Assembly: GCA_019239415.1 (NCBI GenBank)
Contig: JAFAZW010000039.1
Coordinates: 1 to 64,000 of the forward strand
Direction of reading: 5' to 3'
Length of the DNA stretch: 64,000 nucleotides
From: Alphaproteobacteria bacterium
Lineage (GTDB): Bacteria > Pseudomonadota > Alphaproteobacteria > Sphingomonadales > Sphingomonadaceae
Shown: positions 59,604 to 64,000 of the stretch, piece after piece
How the letters are laid out: each line of letters starts with the position of its first letter
Position numbering within the stretch: the stretch's first letter is position 1
Program-made: the position numbers and the translations under genes
The notes under the pieces: model-generated
Database searches by the model: none
What the model was told of the DNA's origin: nothing
What the model saw: the letters and a program-made list of their open reading frames with translations, nothing else

Positions 59604-60653
59604 TTACTTGGCTCCGACCGGAACGATGGTGATGGAATTGCCGCGGGCGACGCGGACGACGGGGCCCGTGGGCACGGCCGGCGAGGCGGCGGGAGCGCCC
59701 TTGCCGGTCAGCGCGCCAGCGAAGGAACCCATCGCCTTGGCCCACTGGTCGGCGGGATTGGAGCTCTCGCCGCCGCCGTTCCCGCCCTTCGAGGGGACCG
59801 TGCTGCGCTGGAAGCGCGAGACCTCGGCGCCGACGGTGTAGGTCGACTTGCCGTCGATCGGATGGTTGGCGACAGGCAGCAGCACCTGGCCGTCCTTGCC
59901 CTTCACCACCTCGCCCGCGGCGACGGCCTTCTGGAGGTCGCCGCTGGTGTCGGCGAGCGAGCGCAGCGACAGCGACAGCTGGCCGATGGTCTGGGCGACG
60001 GCGATCTTCTCGGCCATCTTGGGCGTCGCCTCGAAGGTGACGAGGGAGAAGGGCTCGACGACCGGCTTGCCGTCCTTGTCCTGCGCGCTCATCCGCTGGT
60101 TGGTGGCGAGGACGCGCAGGTTGCGCATGATCGTCTCGGAGACCTTGAGCGGCGGGCCTTCGCCGCCGCCCGTCACCGCCTGCGTCAGGACGACGTCGAC
60201 CCGGTCGCCCGGGAAGACGAAGCCGGCGACGCCGCTGGTCACGGAAACGGGGACGGTGACGGCGCGCATGCCCGGCGACAGGGCCGCGGCGAGGAAGCCG
60301 CGTTCGCCCGGCTTGATCACCGAGCCCTGGGTGATCGGCTGGCCGGCGGTGATCTCGTTGCGCACCACCGTGCCGATCAGCTGCTGCGGGTTCACGCCCG
60401 GCTTGCCCTTGATGAAGTAGGCGGTCTGGACGAGCCCCTCCGGCCAGCGCTGGTAGCGGAAGGATTCCGCGTCGAGGATCGTGCCGACGGGGAGTGCCTT
60501 GGTGGCGACGAGCACTTCGGGCCCGGTGGGCACAGGGGCGGCGGCGACGGCGGCAGGGGCGGCGGCGCCGCTGAACATCTTGCGCGCCGTGACGGCGGTG
60601 ACCGCGGCGACGACGAGCGCCCCGATCAGCAGCACGAGCTTTTTCACATCCAT
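59604..60653 (-). CDS. cpaB: Tad pilus assembly protein CpaB/RcpC
   Basis: A 349-aa protein with an N-terminal helix (KKLVLLIGALVVAAVTAVTAR) and the SAF/RcpC domain (LVATKALPVGTILDAESFRYQRWPEG, GTVVRNEITAGQPITQGSVIKPGERGFLAAALSPGMRAVTVPV, GFVFPGDRVDVVLT). RcpC/CpaB acts in the periplasm with the secretin. It lies one base upstream of cpaC. Confidence 0.95.
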   Translation of the reverse strand: MDVKKLVLLIGALVVAAVTAVTARKMFSGAAAPAAVAAAPVPTGPEVLVATKALPVGTILDAESFRYQRWPEGLVQTAYFIKGKPGVNPQQLIGTVVRNEITAGQPITQGSVIKPGERGFLAAALSPGMRAVTVPVSVTSGVAGFVFPGDRVDVVLTQAVTGGGEGPPLKVSETIMRNLRVLATNQRMSAQDKDGKPVVEPFSLVTFEATPKMAEKIAVAQTIGQLSLSLRSLADTSGDLQKAVAAGEVVKGKDGQVLLPVANHPIDGKSTYTVGAEVSRFQRSTVPSKGGNGGGESSNPADQWAKAMGSFAGALTGKGAPAASPAVPTGPVVRVARGNSITIVPVGAK

Positions 60654-60696
60654 GACGCCAGTCGCCTCCTAGAAGCCCTTCGAAAAGCGGGCTCGT

Positions 60697-61170
60697 TCAT
60701 CGGACAAATTGGTTAAGAAACGGTTCGCCAAGCAGCCACAGGCCGGCGAAAGCGATTGCGATTCCGTAGGGAATTTCGAGCGCGCCCTCGGCCCTGGACA
60801 GGCGGTGGCGCAGCACCATGGCCAGCGTCAGCGCGCCGCCGGCCAGCGACATGATCACGATCAGCTGGACGGCGGCGAGCGGCGGCAGCCAAAGGGCCAA
60901 AGCGGCGAGCATCTTGACGTCGCCGCCGCCCATCATGCCGAAGTGGAAGGCGAGGGCGAAGAGGGCGAAGATGGCGGCGGCGACGGCGAGGTGGATCGCG
61001 GCGTCCGGCCAGAGCGGCGTGCGGGTCGCCAGCCAGAAGGGGAGGGCGCCGAGCGCGATCGCCGCGTTCAGCCAATTGGGGATGATCCGGCTGCGCCAGT
61101 CCATCGCCGCCGCGGCGACGAGGCCGCAGGCGAGCAAGGCGAGAAGCAAGAAAGCGGGACCCCCGGTCAT
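60697..61170 (-). CDS. cpaA: Prepilin peptidase CpaA/TadV
   Basis: A 157-aa integral membrane aspartyl protease that cleaves Flp pilin precursors. The catalytic Asp residues are D24 (AAMDWRSRIIPN) and D84 (GGGDVKM), in the classical GxGDxK context; about five helices surround them. It heads the operon, but no flp pilin gene is next to it in the window. Confidence 0.93.
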   Translation of the reverse strand: MTGGPAFLLLALLACGLVAAAAMDWRSRIIPNWLNAAIALGALPFWLATRTPLWPDAAIHLAVAAAIFALFALAFHFGMMGGGDVKMLAALALWLPPLAAVQLIVIMSLAGGALTLAMVLRHRLSRAEGALEIPYGIAIAFAGLWLLGEPFLNQFVR

Positions 61171-61219
61171 GGTGAACAGGCTCTAGACGGAGGGTGTTGC
61201 GAAACCGTAACCGGCCGCA

Positions 61220-62158
61220 ATGCCCGCTATCCCCTTCGACCGCCGCGCGATTCCCGAAGGCGCGGCGCTCTCCCGATGGGCGGCGCCGGACGGGTGGAGC
61301 CTGCGGCGGCTCGACTGGCGGCAGCCGGCGGGCGCGCCGGCGCGCGGCAGCCTGCTCTTCGCCGGCGGGCGCGGCGACTTCATCGAAAAATATCTGGAAG
61401 CGGCGGCGCACTGGCACGAGCGCGGCTGGAACGTCACCAGCTTCGACTGGCGCGGCCAGGGCGGCTCGCGCGGCGACATCGAAGGCGGCCATTACGACAG
61501 CTTCGACCCGGTCGTCGCCGACCTCGATGCGCTGATCGCGGCGTCGGCGGCGGAGACGCCGGGGCCGCACGTCGCGATCGGCCATTCGATGGGCGGGCAC
61601 ATCCTGCTGCGCGTCCTCGCCGAGCGGGCGCCGAGGCTGGAGGCGGCGGTGCTCGTCGCGCCGATGATCGGCATCAACAGCGCGCCGATGCCCGCCTTCG
61701 CCGCCGCGGCCACGGCGAGCCTGATGACCGCGATGGGGATGGGGCGGCATCCGGCCTGGCACCAGTCGCGCGAGGCGCCGGAGGCCGGGTCGCTGCGGCA
61801 GCGTATCCTGACCGGGTGCGCCGAGCGCTATGCCGACGAATTGTGGTGGTGGGAGCGGGAGCCGGGTTACGATCTCGGCGCGCCGAGCTGGGGGTGGCTC
61901 AAGGCCGCCTACGATTCGATCGCCCGGCTGACGTCGGCGCGGCTGGCGGCGGTGACGCTGCCGGTGCTGCTGCTCGCGGCGGAGGAGGACCGGCTGGTGA
62001 GCGTGCCGGCGATCCGCTGGGCGGCGCGGACGCTGCCGCGCGCCGAGCTGGTCACCTTTCCGGAGGCGGGGCATGAGCTGCTGCGCGAGGCGGACCCGGT
62101 GCGGCTCGCGGCGCTGGCGGCGATCGACGGCTTCTTCGACCGGCACGCCGGGCGATGA
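61220..62158 (+). CDS. Alpha/beta hydrolase (lysophospholipase-like)
   Basis: A 312-aa serine hydrolase. The nucleophile elbow is GHSMGGH; the Asp of the triad is in LLAAEEDRLVSVPA and the His in FPEAGHELLRE. The sequence LLFAGGRGDFIEKYLEAAAHWHERGWNVTSFDWRGQGGSRG is typical of monoacylglycerol lipase/lysophospholipase L2 proteins. No leader, so probably cytoplasmic or membrane-peripheral. Its stop overlaps the next start (ATGA). Confidence 0.92.
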   Translation: MPAIPFDRRAIPEGAALSRWAAPDGWSLRRLDWRQPAGAPARGSLLFAGGRGDFIEKYLEAAAHWHERGWNVTSFDWRGQGGSRGDIEGGHYDSFDPVVADLDALIAASAAETPGPHVAIGHSMGGHILLRVLAERAPRLEAAVLVAPMIGINSAPMPAFAAAATASLMTAMGMGRHPAWHQSREAPEAGSLRQRILTGCAERYADELWWWEREPGYDLGAPSWGWLKAAYDSIARLTSARLAAVTLPVLLLAAEEDRLVSVPAIRWAARTLPRAELVTFPEAGHELLREADPVRLAALAAIDGFFDRHAGR

Positions 62159-63234
62159 GCCGGCGCTTCGACATCGCCATCGCCGGCGCCGGCATGGCCG
62201 GGGCGAGCCTTGCCGCGGCGATCGGGGAGGCGGCGCGGGTGGTGCTGCTCGAGGCGGAGGCGCAGCCCGGCTATCACGCGACCGGGCGCTCGGCCGCCTT
62301 CTGGTCGGAAAGCTATGGCGGGCCGTTCGTCCAGCCGCTGACCACCGCCTCGGAAGGCTTTCTCAGCGAGCACGGCTTCCTGCGGCCGCGGGGCGGGCTG
62401 CATCTCGCCCCCGACCCCGGCGCGCTGGCGGCGCTCGCGGCGGAGCATGCGGGCAGGGTCCGCCTCGAGCCGCTGGGGCGGGCCGAAATCGCGGCGATGG
62501 TGCCGGGCGTGCGGCCGGGCTGGGACGCGGCGCTGTACGAGCCGAGCTGCCGCGACATCGACGTCGCGGCGCTGCACGCTTTCTACCTGGCCGCGGCGCG
62601 GCGGGCGGGCGCGGTGCTGCTGACGGACGCGGCGCTGCGCGGCGCGCGGCGCGAGGCCGGGCGGTGGCGGCTCGACACGGCGGCGGGCGCGGTCGAGGCG
62701 GACCTGCTGGTCGATGCCGCCGGCGCCTGGGCCGATGCGGTGGCCGGGCTTGCCGGCGCGCGGCCGCTCGGCATCAGGCCGTACCGGCGGACCGTCGCGC
62801 AGCTGCGCGTCGACCCGCCCGCGCCGGCCGATCTGCCGCTGGTGATGGACGCCGCCGAGAGCTTCTACTTCAAGCCCGAGGCCGGCGGCCGGATCTGGCT
62901 CAGCCCGCAGGACGAGACGCCGTGCCCGCCGGGCGACTGCGCCGCCGAGGAGATCGACGTCGCCGTCGCGATCGACCGGCTCGAGCAGGCGGTCGACTGG
63001 AAGGTGCTGCGCGTCGAGCGCGCCTGGGCGGGCCTGCGAAGCTTCGCGCCCGACCGGCTGCCGGTCTACGGGTTCGATGCGCGCGCGCCGGGCTTCTTCT
63101 GGTGCGCCGGGCAAGGCGGCTTCGGCATCCAGACCGCACCGGCGGCGGCCGACCTCGCGGCGGGACTGCTGCTGGGACGCGGAGGCGCGGCGGACGCCGG
63201 CCCCTATCGGCCGACGCGGTTCTCAGACCGCTAG
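62155..63234 (+). CDS. FAD-dependent D-amino-acid dehydrogenase, DauA-like
   Basis: A 359-aa DAO-family flavoprotein. The FAD motif is IAIAGAGMAGASLAAAIG; it is followed by LLEAEAQPGYHATGRSAAFWSESYG, which closely recalls D-arginine dehydrogenase (DauA) of Pseudomonas. Further similar segments are AAESFYFKPEAGGRIWLSP, RAWAGLRSFAPDRLPVYGFD and GFFWCAGQGGFGIQTAPA. It would oxidise a D-amino acid to the imino acid and pass electrons to an unidentified acceptor. The electron acceptor and exact substrate are not visible. It is coupled to the upstream hydrolase gene. Confidence 0.87.
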   Translation: MSRRFDIAIAGAGMAGASLAAAIGEAARVVLLEAEAQPGYHATGRSAAFWSESYGGPFVQPLTTASEGFLSEHGFLRPRGGLHLAPDPGALAALAAEHAGRVRLEPLGRAEIAAMVPGVRPGWDAALYEPSCRDIDVAALHAFYLAAARRAGAVLLTDAALRGARREAGRWRLDTAAGAVEADLLVDAAGAWADAVAGLAGARPLGIRPYRRTVAQLRVDPPAPADLPLVMDAAESFYFKPEAGGRIWLSPQDETPCPPGDCAAEEIDVAVAIDRLEQAVDWKVLRVERAWAGLRSFAPDRLPVYGFDARAPGFFWCAGQGGFGIQTAPAAADLAAGLLLGRGGAADAGPYRPTRFSDR

Positions 63235-63315
63235 GGCGTTGAGCGATTTCTCCGCTCAGCCTTTCTTCACCGTTGACCGATAGCCTCGGCGAAAACGTCT
63301 TCGGGGGGCAGGAAC

Positions 63316-63747
63316 GTGAAGGCCTTTCTCATCCTGGCTGGGCTCGTGGTCGCCGTCGTCGGCTTCGGCAGCCCCTATCTGTCGAGCGTCGCCGCCGGGT
63401 GGGGCGCCAGCGGGTTTCCCAAAGCCGGCCGCTACGCCGTCGCGAGCGAGCGCAACGGCCGGAGCGAGACGAGCGATACCTATGTCGACGCCTCGACCCG
63501 CGCCAAGTTCGAGGCGATGGTCGCGCACGACGACGGCACACGCTGCCGCGACCGGCAGGTGACGATCGGCGCCGGCGCGTTCAGCGTCTCCATGACCTGC
63601 GACGCCTATGACGGCGACATCCACAATATCGGCATCGAGCGGCGCGGCACTTATTCGGAGCGGTCGTTCGAGATGGTGTCGACCACCAGGCTGTGGGGCA
63701 TGCCGATCGTCGAGAAGGCGACCTATCGGCTGCGTGAGACGGAGTGA
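63316..63747 (+). CDS. Small exported protein, DUF3617-like
   Basis: A 143-aa protein from GTG 63316 (GGGGGGCAGG upstream). A hydrophobic N-terminus (MKAFLILAGLVVAVVGFGSPYLS) is a leader or anchor. The rest, KAGRYAVASERNGRSETSDTYVDAS, then CRDRQVTIGAGAFSVSMTCDAYDGDI and GTYSERSFEMVSTTR, has the pattern of DUF3617 proteins (two Cys flanking a beta-strand). Function unknown. Confidence 0.7.
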   Translation: MKAFLILAGLVVAVVGFGSPYLSSVAAGWGASGFPKAGRYAVASERNGRSETSDTYVDASTRAKFEAMVAHDDGTRCRDRQVTIGAGAFSVSMTCDAYDGDIHNIGIERRGTYSERSFEMVSTTRLWGMPIVEKATYRLRETE

Positions 63748-63789
63748 GGACGGTGCCCGCCCGTCTGAGCGCATTGTGCTCGGGGCCCG

Positions 63790-64000
63790 CCTCGAGCTGA
63801 GCCTGTCGGAGACGAAAGGCAGGGCTTCGACTGGCTCAGCCCGAACGGTGTTTCCGGAGTCGAGCGGCCAAGGGAGGGGACACGTGTTCCTGTAACAAAG
63901 ACTGTCCCCTCGGGGTCCTTTGCCCGTTCGGGCTGAGCCTGTCGAAGCCCTGTCTTTTCCCTTTCCTCCCGGAGAAGCAGGACAGGGCTTCGACAATGAT
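63790..64000. repeat. Cluster of GGCTCAGCCCGAACGG-type intergenic repeats
   Basis: At least three copies of a common short repeat occur: GCTGAGCCTGTCGGAG at about 63796, GGGCTTCGACTGGCTCAGCC at 63822, and CGTTCGGGCTGAGCCTGTCG at about 63925 in opposite orientation, with a fourth partial copy (AGGGCTTCGACA) at the window end. A GGGGACACG...CTGTCCCC pair (63876-63909) lies between them. The region has no gene and continues past the window edge. Confidence 0.8.

Overview
The window is a GC-rich chromosomal segment of an alphaproteobacterium, most likely a member of the Sphingomonadales (Sphingomonas/Sphingosinicella-like). The inference rests on GFOR-like and ExuT-like sugar genes, TonB-receptor/flavin-halogenase carbohydrate clusters, a Cpa/Tad locus with a CpaD-type protein, tightly overlapping ATGA/GTGA gene junctions, and several families of short palindromic repeats. 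Genus and species cannot be read from the sequence. I found no rRNA, no tRNA and no CRISPR array.

Layout. 0-5.6 kb: a sugar/sugar-acid cluster (truncated SMP-30 lactonase, GFOR-like oxidoreductase, GH3 glycosidase, convergent ExuT-like transporter behind a LacI-type palindrome). 5.9-13.8 kb: a chromosomal VirB-type secretion operon in the order virB2-3-4-6-8-9-10-11, read right to left, with no virB1, virB5, virB7, virD4 or relaxase beside it. 14-28.7 kb: an alpha-glucan utilisation locus: LacI regulator, GH13 alpha-glucosidase, secreted alpha-amylase, TonB-dependent receptor, GPH/MFS sugar importer, two flavin-dependent halogenase-like proteins and a GH31 alpha-glucosidase. Together these would degrade alpha-glucan outside the cell or in the periplasm, import the maltodextrins and hydrolyse them; the role of the halogenase pair is open. 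28.8-38.8 kb: a periplasmic multicopper oxidase, then the pbpC/alpha-2-macroglobulin pair.

38.8-42.9 kb is a plastic stretch: 1.2 kb of modular repeats, a small gene carrying an in-frame repeat insertion, a ribbon-helix-helix gene without a normal start codon, an AT-richer HEPN-like protein, an RHH/RelE toxin-antitoxin pair, and a HigA antitoxin next to a truncated HigB toxin. 43-48.5 kb is housekeeping: Ppx/GppA, rlmE, a flavodoxin-like reductase, a glycine-zipper lipoprotein, and rpsM-rpsK-rpoA, which ends at a terminator without rplQ.

48.8-52.8 kb is the most interesting region: a 974-aa protein ending in a CHAT (caspase-like) protease domain followed by a soluble ComEC-like metallo-beta-lactamase-fold protein, placed where rplQ would be expected. 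It is a plausible two-gene conflict or defence module. 52.9-61.2 kb: a lipoprotein, a small coiled-coil membrane protein, and a Tad/Cpa pilus operon (cpaA-B-C-D-E-tadB-tadC) that lacks the cpaF/tadA ATPase gene normally found between cpaE and tadB. 61.2-64 kb: an alpha/beta hydrolase coupled to a DauA-like FAD oxidoreductase, a small DUF3617-like protein, and a terminal cluster of intergenic repeats.
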